The notes under the pieces are model-generated. The model was not told the DNA's origin and did not search any database. It was given only the letters and a program-made list of their open reading frames with translations. Positions 1 to 12,800 of a stretch of DNA of 64,000 nucleotides are shown here, piece after piece. The stretch's first letter is position 1. Each line of letters starts with the position of its first letter. The stretch lies in the NCBI RefSeq assembly GCF_003589595.1, contig NW_020653718.1, positions 2,402,998 through 2,466,997 of the forward strand. Direction: 5' to 3'. The stretch comes from Hyposmocoma kahamanoa. Lineage: Eukaryota > Arthropoda > Insecta > Lepidoptera > Cosmopterigidae. Made by a program: the position numbers and the translations under genes.

Positions 1-260
1 TGTTGTTGATTAATGTTGACAGTCAATAAAAAATATGACAAATAAAAACCCACACTTATTATGGTCGAGGTGCTGATGCATGCCAACTTGTGGGATTCAA
101 CCTTTATACCCTCATTTTGTAGTTTATCAATAGATTATATCACACGTCTTGATGTCCCCTCCAAATTCACACTTTCAATTTATCACAGTGCTTATGTAGG
201 AGATAATATGAAGATACAGGCATTGCTTTAAAATTAGAATCCTTGCCCATAAATTAAAGG

Positions 261-288
261 AAAGGAAGGAAAGGAAAGGAAGGATATT
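261..288. repeat. GGAAA-type microsatellite
   Basis: Imperfect tandem run of AAGG/AAAGG units on the + strand, about 28 bp. Confidence 0.75.
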
Positions 289-741
289 TTTTTATCAGTT
301 TATATTTTATGTCATCGGGAAAAGTTTGTCGCACGTCAGTGTGATAAAAATCTGGATTTTGTTGTCGATCTAACAAGTGAGTGAATAAAAATGTTCTCAT
401 TTTGCGAATTAAACATATGTGCATACAAAAATGGGATAGTTCCTTGTGACGCGCTGTAATTTCTTCTGATCTGGACCCCACGTCTGCTAATTTTAAATCA
501 TATCAATAGTGTCGATAGAGTGCTAACGGCTGAATTGTCTTACGTTTGACATTCTACTAAAAGTTAACGAGTAGTGGCTTGTCAGTAGCTAGCCATCGAG
601 CTACTGCCATCAACTGTCATTGCAATTTTTTAATATTGAATAATATTTTTTCAATGGCGAGTCAATGGCGTAATCTATATTATCAATCGTTAGTGATTGA
701 ATGAATGAATACCATTCCACTGACACTCTATTGAGATTTAA

Positions 742-957
742 CTGCCTCCGTGGCCGAACGGTTACCCTACCGAACTGCCACGCAGAGATCCCACGTTCGA
801 TTCCCGGGCCGGGAGAAATATTTGTATGGCCAACATTTACTTCTCCTGTGAGTTTGAGTGTAATTTGTGGTTGTCTATGTGTGTATCCATGGCACCCGCG
901 ATACAGAGTTTCCCTAGTGCGGGGCTATGTTGAGTGTGTGCGTTATTGAAAAAAAAA
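742..957 (+). mobile_element. SINE family A, copy 1 (tRNA-derived)
   Basis: Starts CTGCCTCCGTGGCCGAACGG with a box-A-like TGGCCGAACGG and box-B-like GTTCGATTCC, then a unique body (GTGTAATTTGTGGTTGTC), GCGGGGCTATG near the 3' end and an A-run tail. Seven other copies lie in the window, so the boundaries come from their comparison. A partial translation has no meaning. Confidence 0.9.
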
Positions 958-997
958 TATTCTAGCAGAATAAACAAATATTGTCATAATTGCAATA

Positions 998-1208
998 TCG
1001 TCTGTTCAAAGGTAAAACCACATAAGTGACATTTTCCACAAAAAGTCTATATAGTTATGATAAGAAAATCACTATATTTCTGGACGTGAAGCTCAATAAC
1101 AAAAAAGCTTGATAAGAGTTTTATCTGCAGAAAGATGGTGAATTTCTTACAAATGGAGATTTTTTGTGGAAAATGTAATTTATGTGGTTTTACCTTTAAG
1201 CAGACGTT
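998..1208. mobile_element. MITE with about 38-bp terminal inverted repeats
   Basis: The left end CGTCTGTTCAAAGGTAAAAC and the reverse complement of the right end CGTCTGCTTAAAGGTAAAAC match, and the match continues through CCACATAA and TTTTCCACAAAAA. Length is about 211 bp. It lacks any coding capacity. A TA flank on both sides would suit a Tc1/mariner-type origin, but the edge is uncertain by a base or two. Confidence 0.8.
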
Positions 1209-1862
1209 ATAATCTTAGTGGAATCTCGATGAAATTGAAAAATGAATTGACCAGTGATTTTAGAGAAATTGGCAGACTGGGACCCAGTATAGTGCAATCC
1301 TAAAAATATTTCAATTGGGAGGAGCTTCAGCGTCTTCAAAGACTGACTAATTATTATATTTTAAGCTTAACACACACTACGCTGCAGATCCGCGTCTGGG
1401 TTTTCAAAACACAAAACGAAATAATGTTTAAATTTAGTAACTAGAGTTTTTAATAACATGCAATTTTACATTTCATTATGTTCTGTTTGATTGTGGTAGA
1501 TGATACATCACATCTTTAGCGGATCTCCTGCTTGGCGGTTGGTTACATAATATACCTTAGCGTGAAACAAAAAGTTTTGGGATATCTCTTGTGTGACCAT
1601 CTGACAAAAAAAACTTCGTATTAAGAAATGTTTGTTTTAAATCGTTATATGCAATATCGCAATATTACATATTCTATTGTACGTTAAAATTAATACTGAA
1701 AATATATACTGAAGACACTTTCAAACTTGTATACATGAGTGTACACGATGTCTTTCATCACACGTTGTCTTTTGCTTCTAATTACTTTTTTCTACATACA
1801 TTAGATACTTACATCACAATGAGAATGGTAGCTTCGTTTTACTTTCTTTATTATAAAAATTG

Positions 1863-2497
1863 TTTATACAGGGTGAACAAGATAAATAATATAAAGACGC
1901 GAATGAATAGCTGATATCCATATCGAATATGTAAAATAAAAACACTGTCTTATTTTTAAATATTTTTCTGAAAGGAAAAGACTGCCTCTAACGTTTTGTA
2001 ATACTCTGCATGAGACACCGCGTCAATCGAACATGTAGCAAGTGTTCTGCAAGGTCAAATCAAACTTACCGGCCTCTGCGCACGCTTAGGTGGGACGTCG
2101 TCGTCGCGTATTTGTTTTACGTGATATATCGGTGTATTCACCTGTGTCGCCTTTGTAGTTCAGTGGAGTGCAGTGACGTTCATAACGATGCCATATCACT
2201 ACACAAATAAGGAACAATAAGGGACACGATGCGGTGTTACGTTATGGTATGTTATGGCAATTATGTTGTTAGTCGTGGTAGGAACCTGTACCGAGAAATG
2301 TTCCTTAGTCGGCGAGAATCATTCTACACATGATGTTAGGACTCAATTTTGTATGTCCTGTCAGTATTTGTAAAATAGCACGATATTTTTTTTCCTATGA
2401 TTTTAGAGGCGATTTTTGTATATATTCGGAATAAAAATCGGCTACTCATTTGCCTCTTCAAATATTTATCTTGTTCAACCTGTCACCCTGTATAAAG
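1863..2497. mobile_element. TIR element starting TTTATACAGGGTG
   Basis: The left end TTTATACAGGGTGAACAAG and the right end CACCCTGTATAAA mirror each other, each next to an inner copy of GAACAAGATAAATA. About 635 bp. The 66-codon frame inside (2010-2210) resembles nothing I know. Probably a non-autonomous DNA element. Confidence 0.6.
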
Positions 2498-3356
2498 AGA
2501 GATGACATCGACCCCCTCCGACGTAAAGGATCGTATGTCGAAATTGCCAAGTTTACAGGGGAGCATTAAAATTGGACTATCCAAAGTTGCTATAATTTGT
2601 GTTTTGAGCATTAGCTCGTACTAGTAAGTACTAGCACTGTATAATAAGTAGGGCAACTCTCGCTTGTTCGACGCGTGCAGGAGGCAAGCAGTCTTAAAAC
2701 TAGGCTACGACTGCTTCAATTAATTCGTTTAAATGTCAATAAAGGTTTTAGTGATTCCGCCTGAAGAACTGAAAAAAATGTGCAATTTTCTTGTTACTTA
2801 CGTTATTAATAAGTAGCGCTTATTTACTACCCGATTAGTATCTAAATAATAATAATATTTACCAGCTAAGTCTACTTTTAAGTTGAAATTTTTAGTTTAA
2901 AAATTCTACGTAAATATTTATTTAAATGATTTTCAACTTCAGCAAGTTAGAAGATACAAAGGATTAGAAAGTCCTTGAATACTTCTTTAGTCAATATAAT
3001 AGGCGTGCCCTATCCGGTACCAACTATGCAAGGAAACTTACTTCTGTGATCATTTTCTATATGTCTCCTTGTAAATAAGCGATGTAATTTTATATACCAA
3101 TGTCTGTTCAGCTACGTCGAAATAAGAAAAATAAATGTGGAAAAAACGGAAACTTGAAATGAATTTTATTTATTACGTAAATAAATCTATCTCCAACTAT
3201 TTTTTTTATTTACTTAGCCAGCTAGTGGACTATTTTAAAGGGGCATTCATTATCCTACATTGCAGTTTTCCTTGCCGTCTGCCGCGTAATGCAGGTTTAT
3301 GAATATAGTCGCACACAGCGTACAAGCCCTCCTGCAACGCGTCATACGAGTCCCAA
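2498..3356. other. Upstream non-coding stretch
   Basis: AT-rich DNA up to the first gap. I see no exon, RNA gene or clear repeat in it. Confidence 0.5.
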
Positions 3357-3756
3357 NNNNNNNNNNNNNNNNNNNNNNNNNNNNNNNNNNNNNNNNNNNN
3401 NNNNNNNNNNNNNNNNNNNNNNNNNNNNNNNNNNNNNNNNNNNNNNNNNNNNNNNNNNNNNNNNNNNNNNNNNNNNNNNNNNNNNNNNNNNNNNNNNNNN
3501 NNNNNNNNNNNNNNNNNNNNNNNNNNNNNNNNNNNNNNNNNNNNNNNNNNNNNNNNNNNNNNNNNNNNNNNNNNNNNNNNNNNNNNNNNNNNNNNNNNNN
3601 NNNNNNNNNNNNNNNNNNNNNNNNNNNNNNNNNNNNNNNNNNNNNNNNNNNNNNNNNNNNNNNNNNNNNNNNNNNNNNNNNNNNNNNNNNNNNNNNNNNN
3701 NNNNNNNNNNNNNNNNNNNNNNNNNNNNNNNNNNNNNNNNNNNNNNNNNNNNNNNN
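3357..3756. other. Assembly gap, 400 N
   Basis: Exactly 400 unknown bases, the same size as the gap at 32085, so the length is a placeholder. Open frames drawn across it are meaningless. The first known bases after it (ATTTAAATCCGGAAAAA) are the tail of a Penelope-like arm. Confidence 0.98.
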
Positions 3757-3776
3757 ATTTAAATCCGGAAAAAAAT
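3757..3776 (+). mobile_element. Penelope-like arm, terminal fragment after gap
   Basis: ATTTAAATCCGGAAAAAA matches the distal part of the arms at 39912, 50950 and 56730. The rest is inside the gap. Confidence 0.5.
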
Positions 3777-4338
3777 ATTTTTTATTTATTTCTTTTTAGG
3801 AAAATTTACAGCGAATTTTTAACAATAAATAAATGTTGAGTAACTGGTGAAAATGCTTATTACAAATCTCCACAAGTAGCACAAAAAATAAGTTATTAAG
3901 TTTTTAGTCAGCAGAAACAAACATTATTATTGGAATGTATATTTATGTAATATTGAGTCCTATATAACCCAACCAACAACACGCACATCTTAAGACAGGA
4001 AACAAAATAATGAGAGATAGATAATTACGTAAAGTATTGTTTAGTAAACGTTCGACGAATCAAGCTTACGCTAGTACAGAACAGATCTATGTCAATAGAC
4101 GTTTGATTGTACTCCTTAATTGCTTTTATGTAAAAAGAATTTTGCCTATAATTGGTCGTCGCCCCGGGCACACACAGCACCTGTCGACGCCTGAGACTCA
4201 GCTGGTTAGTCCTAAAGGATAATTTAGACAGTAGTTCCGACGAGTCAATTTTACTGTTTATTATGTTATACAGGAAATGTCACTAACTTTTCGCCTATAA
4301 TCGAGAGGTACAAGATGATAACGCTTACAACGCTCCAC

Positions 4339-4536
4339 TTAGCCCAACGTTCGCTGTTTTGTCTTATAATCTAAATACATTAAAAACTTTTTTTGTATGG
4401 CTTCAATACGTGATTTGTAAACTTCGTATCTACGGTTCGACACCTGAGAAGCATATTCGAGAGCACTCGCACAGAGATTCGAGAACACAAGAGAACAGTA
4501 CAATATTTTAATAGTTTCATTTCCTATGTGTAACAA
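4339..4536 (-). pseudogene. LINE reverse transcriptase C-terminal remnant
   Basis: The minus-strand reading ALEYASQVSNRRYEVYKSRI followed by EAIQKKFL is the typical thumb/after-palm segment of Jockey/CR1-type non-LTR reverse transcriptases (consensus LEYASVVW.P.Y..Y..RIE.IQKKFL). Only about 65 residues remain, and the conserved Trp is Ser here. A decayed 5'-truncated copy; a short Penelope-like end (4515-4556) abuts it. Confidence 0.6.
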
Positions 4537-4556
4537 TCGCGAAAACCTAAAATTCG
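4515..4556 (+). mobile_element. Penelope-like arm end fragment
   Basis: AGTTTCATTTCCTATGTGTA followed by ACAATCGCGAAAACCTAA is the outer end seen (inverted) at 39432, 49811 and 55153 and (direct) at 59590. Confidence 0.6.
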
Positions 4557-6332
4557 CATAAGATTATTTCTAAACGTCGAAGTCCAAATTTTTATATATA
4601 ATTTTTAGATCAACGAATTTTCGTGATTTTTTAAAATGAAAATAATTTAATTAGTCATAATTTTCAATAATAAAATTGCTAATTTACTATTTGACGACTC
4701 CCTACGACCTTGAATTTCCAGTGCACCTTTCCGTTACACTCTGTATATCTTTTACGTTAGAATTTGTAATTAAAAAACGAACATGTAAAATGTACCGTTT
4801 GCACATAAACATTTAACTTTTCAAGTAACGTAATTTCCGACTCAAGGGCCCTGGCCAGACCACGACAGAAATGATGAATGAGTGTAATCGTGTATAATGG
4901 CGTTAACGCTATTAATTCAAATTTGCTGCTGTTTTAAGGCTATTGTTTTTGTTAACCAATAAACCAAAACAAAATGCCTGTTTTCGGCACCAATTTATTG
5001 ATATGAACTACCTGACTATATCAAATCTACATTATTATTAAAATCAACATTATTACAATTGCATAGAGTTCTGAATTCTAGTTTCAAATATGTGACAAAG
5101 CAATAAGATAAAATAACAATAAAATATAAATTAAATTTTTATTGAATTGATATTTAATTATTAATTTAAAGTTTTTTTTTAAGTTTAAATTTAGTTGAAT
5201 AAAAATGTTTATATTGTAAAAATTTTATTAATATAAATATAAAATTTTTGCCATTGCCATTTCTCTCTCACTGGAGCTCACTGGTAGTAACTATTGCATA
5301 TTTGCTTGTTCGCGCTATGCAATCGCAGTAGTAGTAGTATAACAACAATAGTTTAGACAGTTGTGCGTAATAATTATGCATTAAATTATCTGCTATAATG
5401 ACCACTTTGAGGTCCTGCGTTGGCAATTTGTGGGGAATTCCCCAAATTGCGGGGAATTTCAACGAATTTCAACTAGATTGGGGATTTTGTGGGGATTAGC
5501 GTTATGTGGGGATTCTAACATTTTATCATTTTATTTCATTTTATTTAATCTATAGATTGCTGATGCATCGCTAGTTTGATCGTTACTGTTAGAAACACTG
5601 TGATGAACTATATCGATGTGTTTTTCAACATCGCACATCCCTCGCATTAATAACAAGCAGCTTAAATAGAATTATTATCAGACCCCTTTGTTCTGAATTG
5701 TGAAATTACTTTATATTATTATTATAAATTAGTTAATATGTAGTCGGTGCGTGTGGAGTTCGCGATCCTTTCTCCCGCTTTGCCCGGTCCCCGGTATGAA
5801 GAAAGCAGCTATTGAGAAACAAAGACGAGCAGTTGGTACTTCCACACCACAACTTACCACTCGTCAATGTTAAATATTAATATCTTAGGTCGAAACTTAA
5901 TTTACTAATTGATTATTTCTAACATTAACATAGTGTCACCAAATAATTAATGTTAGTTAAAAGGTTACATAATTTTGTAATGCAAACAAAATTGTTTTTT
6001 TTTTTTTCAAAGACTGATTAATGTTGAATGTCATTAAAGTGAAGGTTATCTAATTTTATAATTTGCTTTACATTCTGTTTACATTAACAGTAACCGTAAC
6101 GTGTGCGTTGTCAAAAGATGGTTACAATTTGAGTTTCTTAATTCTTTATTATTTGAGGGGAATATGAACTTTGCTCTCCCCAAATTTGGGGATTTTGAAC
6201 AATTGACATTGGCAACGCTGCTAATAGGCTGCTATAATGTTCTGAGCAAACGTCATTTTCGATTTGACGTTTTCAAAATATTGCATTGCAGCATGTTATT
6301 TTATGCGAATTTGTCGTAATAACTCTTTAAAG
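4557..6332. other. Non-coding DNA upstream of the helicase gene
   Basis: AT-rich. It holds a weak inverted pair, GTTGGCAATTTGTGGGGAA near 5419 and its partner around 6185-6226 (CCCCAAATTTGGGG, TTGGCAACG), which may be the ends of an 800-bp element reaching to within about 110 bp of the helicase start. The stretch 5745-5870 is less AT-rich and has no recognisable gene. No promoter motif can be defended. Confidence 0.4.
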
Positions 6333-6843
6333 ATGTCGAAAGTTCGGCAAATATTGAATACGACCTACTGTCGATATTATAACGTACAGCGCGCAAGTAA
6401 GAAACTTCCGATTATATCTTGTGAACGGCCGGAATTTAACCATTACGACGGTCAAAGTTACAGCAAGTTTGAGGGGATACCATTGGCTTCTAAAGGCTGG
6501 TTGAACAACAAATCTAAGGGGGATTACTTTGTCGTTCACGGAAACGCCAATAAAAAGGAAGAACAAGAAGTATATAAGAAAAGTTTTGCTGAAATCGGTC
6601 TTAATGCTGAGTTAATAGAGGTTATGTCGCATCAAGGCTTTTCATTGCCAACTGCGATTCAGGCGAAGGCAATACCGTCTATTCTTAAAGGCCATAACAC
6701 TGTAGTAACAGCTGAGACGGGGTGCGGGAAGACTTTGACTTATTTACTCCCGATTTTTCAACATCTCTTGGAATGGAAACCATCCTTAGAAGATGATTTT
6801 AATAGTCCATTGGCTGTTGTTATTACGCCGAGCAGAGAATTAG
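6333..6843 (+). CDS. DDX28: DDX28-like helicase exon 1
   Basis: Encodes residues 1-170: the putative mitochondrial leader, the Q motif, the Walker A motif AETGCGKT and motif Ia PSREL. It ends after GAA TTA G before GTAAGA (phase 1). The open frame runs on into the intron to 6917, but that extension has no helicase similarity. Confidence 0.9.
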
Positions 6844-9800
6844 GTAAGACTTTTAAACCATGCGTTCATGTAAAATCATTAGAGGCATACAATTTTGTTG
6901 GAAAACCTTTTTGCTGATACATCTTGTATGTAGGTTGTCTGTGATTATTTCAATTTTGATTTAAATTTTTAGTGTCATGATGGCTTACAGAATAAATACA
7001 TTGATTTCCTCATAATGACTACTTGCTTTATTTTTATTTCTGCCGAGATTTTGTGGGATAAGAGACTCCTCTCTTCATAAATTTACCTTCCAATTTTGAT
7101 ACCGCTGTATCCTAAAACCACACAGTGTCTCTAACATTAAAAAAAATGTGAAAAAACTTACCAAAGCCACATATTAGTCAGTAGGACATGTGTTGGGCTA
7201 ATATTTGGTGATGTAGAGCTTTAGAATCGCTGAGTTTGAAATTGGGGGGAGGGGTTGCTGAGGTAGGGTACGATATCTCCCTTGTGAAGTTTCGAATTTA
7301 GGATGTTAATATGATTCTTTGATCTTTATGATTTAAAGCTCTGAGTGGCACTGCAACTGTTATGGATAGGCGTGTTGCTTACCATCTGGCCCACGACTTG
7401 AACGTCCCGTCACTTGATACTACAAAAAAAATTTACATTATGTCTAACGAAATATTTTAATAGGACATTATATATGGACAGTTTTCGCAGTAGACATTAT
7501 TCTAACTTTTAAATTTGGACATTAATTGTATAAAATCTTTCTTTTCTATTTCTGATTATCAGAACTTGAAGCTGTGGTAGTGACATCAAATGCCTTAAAA
7601 ATGTTTTTGTATAACCATTATATTAAAACATAAAACCAATATTCTATTTCAGCTACTCAAATAGGGGAAGTGGCTCAAAATATTGGTCACCACCTAAATC
7701 TTAATGTAATGACCTTAGTTGGAGGTAGAACAAAACAGAAGATGTTAAATCCACCAATAGAATACTGCGACATGCTTGTAACAACACTTGGAGCATACAG
7801 TAAATTGGTGACTACAGGAATATTCAAGATACATAATGTACATCATCTGGTTTTGGACGAAGCTGATACGTTATTGGATGACAGTTTTATTGAAAAGCTT
7901 TCAATGTTGTTGAGGAAATTTGCTGTAAGTATTATTGCTTGATTTCAGTGGTATTTTATAGACAGTTGGATGAATATTATGATATGTGTAAGGATGATAG
8001 TTAAGCTCGGTGCTCTCTGACTGGACGGCACTGCGGGGAATTTTTAGGTGATGATTTGTAATATAACTCTATGGTATGACAATTATAGTTGAAATTTCAA
8101 CAATAGTAGAAAGCCATGAAAACAAAGCTGCGGTAAGCTTAGGAATACCGATCGGCTCCTGAATGCCTCGGCAGCCTTGGGGATGCTTCGGCGGGCTTTT
8201 ACGTTTGACATTACGACTGATTTGAATAGGGGCTAGAAGCGATTTGTACACTTCGGCATACAGCTCCACCATCAAAATGGAGATTTGGTAGTGGACTTTA
8301 GAGTCAATGACTTAGCAGTGGCAACCATTACTTGTGCAGTGCACAAGGGGAAATGAGCGTGTACCCGGGGCAGCTCACCCAGGGCACTAGCCTTTTGAGA
8401 ACTGGATGAAATCTGTGACTGGGCTAATCTGGGGTCAGGACCTGACTGAGAAGCTCACTGTGCGGGCTTGCTTGTACAGGTTACAGTGCCCTTCTCGTAT
8501 ACCCTAAGCACCGGTAGGGAGGATCACTATAATTAAAACTTATATAGAAAAAAAAGGGAATGTACACTTCCGCATGCCTAAGGATACTGCTACATATTTG
8601 CCATCAGTGTGCGCTTACATGTAAGGATGCCGAAGGATCCCGAGCCATACCTTCCCCCCAATGGGCGCCGCCGGGATTAATCTATTGTGAGAAATTGTAT
8701 TATAAAATGAACAGAGACATTTACTATAATCATAAGGTTAATGTATTTCATAGCCCTGTTTTCATACAAAAGATTTTATTAAAATAAAATAAAATAAAAA
8801 AAATAATTTGTTTAAATAAAATAATTTGTAAAACGTAATGTTGCGTAAATTCGAATGTTTCTTTGTAAAATTAAAAATAAGGTATTTTATTAATAACTTT
8901 TGTAACTATAGTGAAAAAATAGGGTGGTTTGCATTAATATCGGACATAACTGGTGGATGACAGTAACATCTCAGTCAAACGTGACCATGGGACCTATACA
9001 ACGCCCGAAACGTTGGTTTCTTTGAAAAAAATAAATATAAAAAAAATAAAATGAGTTATATAGTTAATACTTAATATATACCTTTTACAAATTACATCAC
9101 ATTGTTGTTCTAATTTCAGATCCAATACAAAGTTGATATACAAGTGCCACCGCAAGGCTGCCAGTTGACCTTGGTCAGTGCAACCATGCCCCATGAGTTG
9201 CCTGAAGCTGTCAACTCATTTGTCGATCCCGAGTCATTGAAAAAAGTTACAACTTCTAATATTCATAGAATATTGCCACATGTACCTCAAAAGTAAGTTT
9301 TACTCTTTGTGTTTTTAGTTACTAAGTATTATACAATGTGTTGATTTGCATTCTCGCCATACTTATATGTCTACATCAGAAACTGAACCCAAATCACTAA
9401 AAAAAAGAAAAAAAAATTTCGCAAATTCCTATTATATATTTAGTTGCGGTAAAGAAACTTGATCCAACGGTCACGGTCAAGGACTTGCACGGTACTTGCA
9501 AACTTTTTGAACAATGACCTTAAATACGCAGAAAGAAACGCATTTTAGATCTATTTGGTGGTGGGGTGCGGGTAGCGACGACGGCGGGGAGTGTCGTATC
9601 GAGCGCACGATTGGTAGATCAGTCGACTTTGCTTCCCGTACTGTGTCTACGTCACGCTGACATCCCGCATACATTTTTTTTTTATAACATCAAGTGACGG
9701 GACGAACAAGTCGTGCATCTGATGGTAAGCTACACGCCTGTCCATAAGAGTTACAGAGCCACTCAGAGCTTTAAATCGCACATATCTGAGGAGCACTACC

Positions 9801-12800
9801 ACTGCGCCTGTCACCCTGAGACTAATTTTACCAGTACCCTTACCATTCAAAACCGGAACACAATAATGCTGACATTACTGCTTGGCGGCAGAAATAGGTA
9901 AGGTGGCAGTACTACTCTGGACGAACTCTTTCACACGGAGCTCTACTGCTACTAAACTACTACATTCTATTCTAGTCTGTCACGAAATGCCACGTGGTGT
10001 GGTATGTAAACAAGAGTTAGTAGTGCAAAAAAGAACCGCTATCAGGTTCACCAGAACCTGCATGTTAATCCATCAAGTACAAGTGCGTGTCTATTCTTAT
10101 GGCATGATTTGAAACGTTTAGTTTACGCGGAGGATACGAGTGTCGAAGTTTCTGCTTTCAAAGTTGTGGACTCTAATGTTGAAACGAAACTCACGTGCGA
10201 ATCTCTGCATAGCTGTCATGTGGAGCCAGGTACTTCTAGCAATACTTTCATGTAACCTAAAATTGGTGAGTACCAAATATACGTTACAAAAAACTCAACT
10301 TTTCAGTCAACTTTTTAAATTATAACAATACCAGTACTTAATCATAATTAAAAAAATAGATAAATAAGCTATCGAGAAAGATTGACATTGCCCTTGCGTG
10401 GTGCATACGACGTGAGACAATTTTGCAAAACTTTTTACTATAGTCCATTTGTTTAGGTACTTTACTAAATGTAAACAATCTTGATACATCTTTTTATTGA
10501 AACACATGCTTTACAAATCAATAGGTATAACAATATGCATGCAATTTCATATGAAGCTAGGTATTTGTATTTGGTATTTGAAGGTAAGGGAAAATCATTT
10601 TATAAATGTATATTTCATTAAATAGACATCTCAAGATTGTTTACATTTATTTAAGTACCTAAACAGATGGACTATAGATACAATTAGCCAGAATTCAATA
10701 TTCTGGCTACTTAATAATTTTCACTATTAACTAACTACACAATAATTTTTTAAATATTTTAAAATGATTTAGCTATATTTCTATTATTAATTTCTTAAAT
10801 ATGGCGAGAATGCAAACACACTGTATTTAAATCGTACCTCCTTCGTCAACCCATTTGTACGTCCTACTGATGGGCACGGGTCTCCTCAGGCGAGAGTTTA
10901 GGCCACATTTCGCTACGTTGGGTTAATACGGGTTGGTGACTTCACACGTTTCTGAGGATTGTGAACCTTCTTCGACGTGCAGGTTTTATATACGAAGTTT
11001 TTCTTCACTGAAATGCTCATAGTAAATTTCAAATTAAATTTCGCACATAAATTCTGAAAAACTCAGAGGTGCGCGCCCGGATTCGAATCCACGGCCTTTG
11101 CTTCATTCTAATGGTTCGTCCTACCGTTTAAAAAAGTCGTGCCTAATTTTGTAAAATTACGTTCCATGTTTTAATTTAGAATTGTAATCAGTTAATATTA
11201 ATGTTGACGAAGTTATTTCGCGAAATAAATAAATTATTAGTTAATTTTTTATATTGCTTGTTTTTACTCTCTCACATAGTACACCCATAATACTCGTTGA
11301 ATAGCAGAACCTATAGAAACCGATTGATACTGGGTAAGTCCTAAAATGGCACCGCCAATATGTACAGAGAAGACGATATTGCTTGTTAGTACTTCTTAAA
11401 TCTTATATTCAAATTAATATAGTTGCTACTTACACTATCAATAACAATATAATAGCTTTGTTATGATTATTAATACTGAGATCGAATACTTGGAAGAAAT
11501 TCCTTCGATCCGGTTGCATTCGAACCGACGTCTTCTAGCAAACCGTGGCAGACGCTATGCCAACTAAGCCACGGAACGAACCAGCGGACCTCTTGAATTT
11601 TTTTATGCGCTTGTTTGTCGGATCTTTGTATTTATTTGCTACTGCTAGACTAGTTTAGTTACTTCCATAGTATAATGTCCTACGGGATTCTCAAGTGGGG
11701 TAAAGCGGCAGATATACAAACCATATTTGTGTTGCAAAAACGAGCGATTTGTTCTGTGTACTGTTTAGGCTCTCGGGTTTCTCTCAGAGAAAAGGAAGGA
11801 GATTGGTATCACGACTGTGGCATTGCAGTACATTTACTCAAATATTTTGTATGCCCGTAAAAATGTACATAATTTCATTAAGAAAGAAGATATCCATAAT
11901 ATTAATCTTAGAACGATGTCCAAACTCATGGTAATTCGATTTCGTTTAACTAAGGTAAACGATTCTTTAATGGGGAACTGTATACGTTTTTACAATAAGA
12001 TTCCGGAGCATATATTAAAGTTATCATTTCCTAAGTTTAAAACTTACATTAAAAGTATTTTAATTGAAAAGTCATATTACAAAATTGAAGAGTATGTTTT
12101 AGATAAGAAGTATAGAAAGACAACAAGAGTCTAGATTCCGCACAATTATGATTCAAAGTGTATTCCATAGCATTTAAGTTTATTTGAAAAGAGCAATCCC
12201 TAGAGTTTCTTGCTTGTTCTTTTCAGGGAGGTCAGCGTAGTGGACGAGTTGTAACTTAAAAAGTAGCTTAAAAATGACGCTTTCAGGTGTAAAAATTTTA
12301 CCTATTGATTAAATGATTATTTGTCTTTGGTTTTCAACGACTTCTTAGCCCTGGCCCCATTTATGAGAAACTATGAAAGTATTTCGTCACCCAGTTACAT
12401 ACCTTTATAGCTACCAGCCCTGGCTAGAGATGTTAACTTGTAATTAAATGTTTTATTTTTTTCGAAAGAACTTTTTCCGAGTGTTCGATTTTTGTATTAA
12501 TAATTATATCAAAACTAGTGGAGTAATTTCACAAAAAGTAATTGAATATTGTGGTGGTGAAACATCTGACTACACACGAGTTACTCCCGGAAATTATGCA
12601 ATTTGAGTGACGCCAAGGAAGCTACACTCTCTGCGCTTCGATAACGTGTCGATTTTCTAATAATAATTATTAATATCTATCCCCCAGGTTCCTGCGTCTG
12701 GGCAAAGCACAAAAACCCCTCGAACTACTCAAATTAGTACAAGCAGATATTAACCAAAAACGGCCAGTCATGATATTCTCCAACAAAACAGCCACCTGCG

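Noticed and set aside
3289..3799. Long frames across the first gap
   Set aside because: They consist almost entirely of N and carry no information.
6264..6332. Upstream in-frame ATG for the helicase
   Set aside because: It adds 23 residues (hydrophobic and Cys-rich) unlike the basic leader. The ATG at 6333 gives a family-like length and a leader suited to mitochondria. Not excluded, only less likely.
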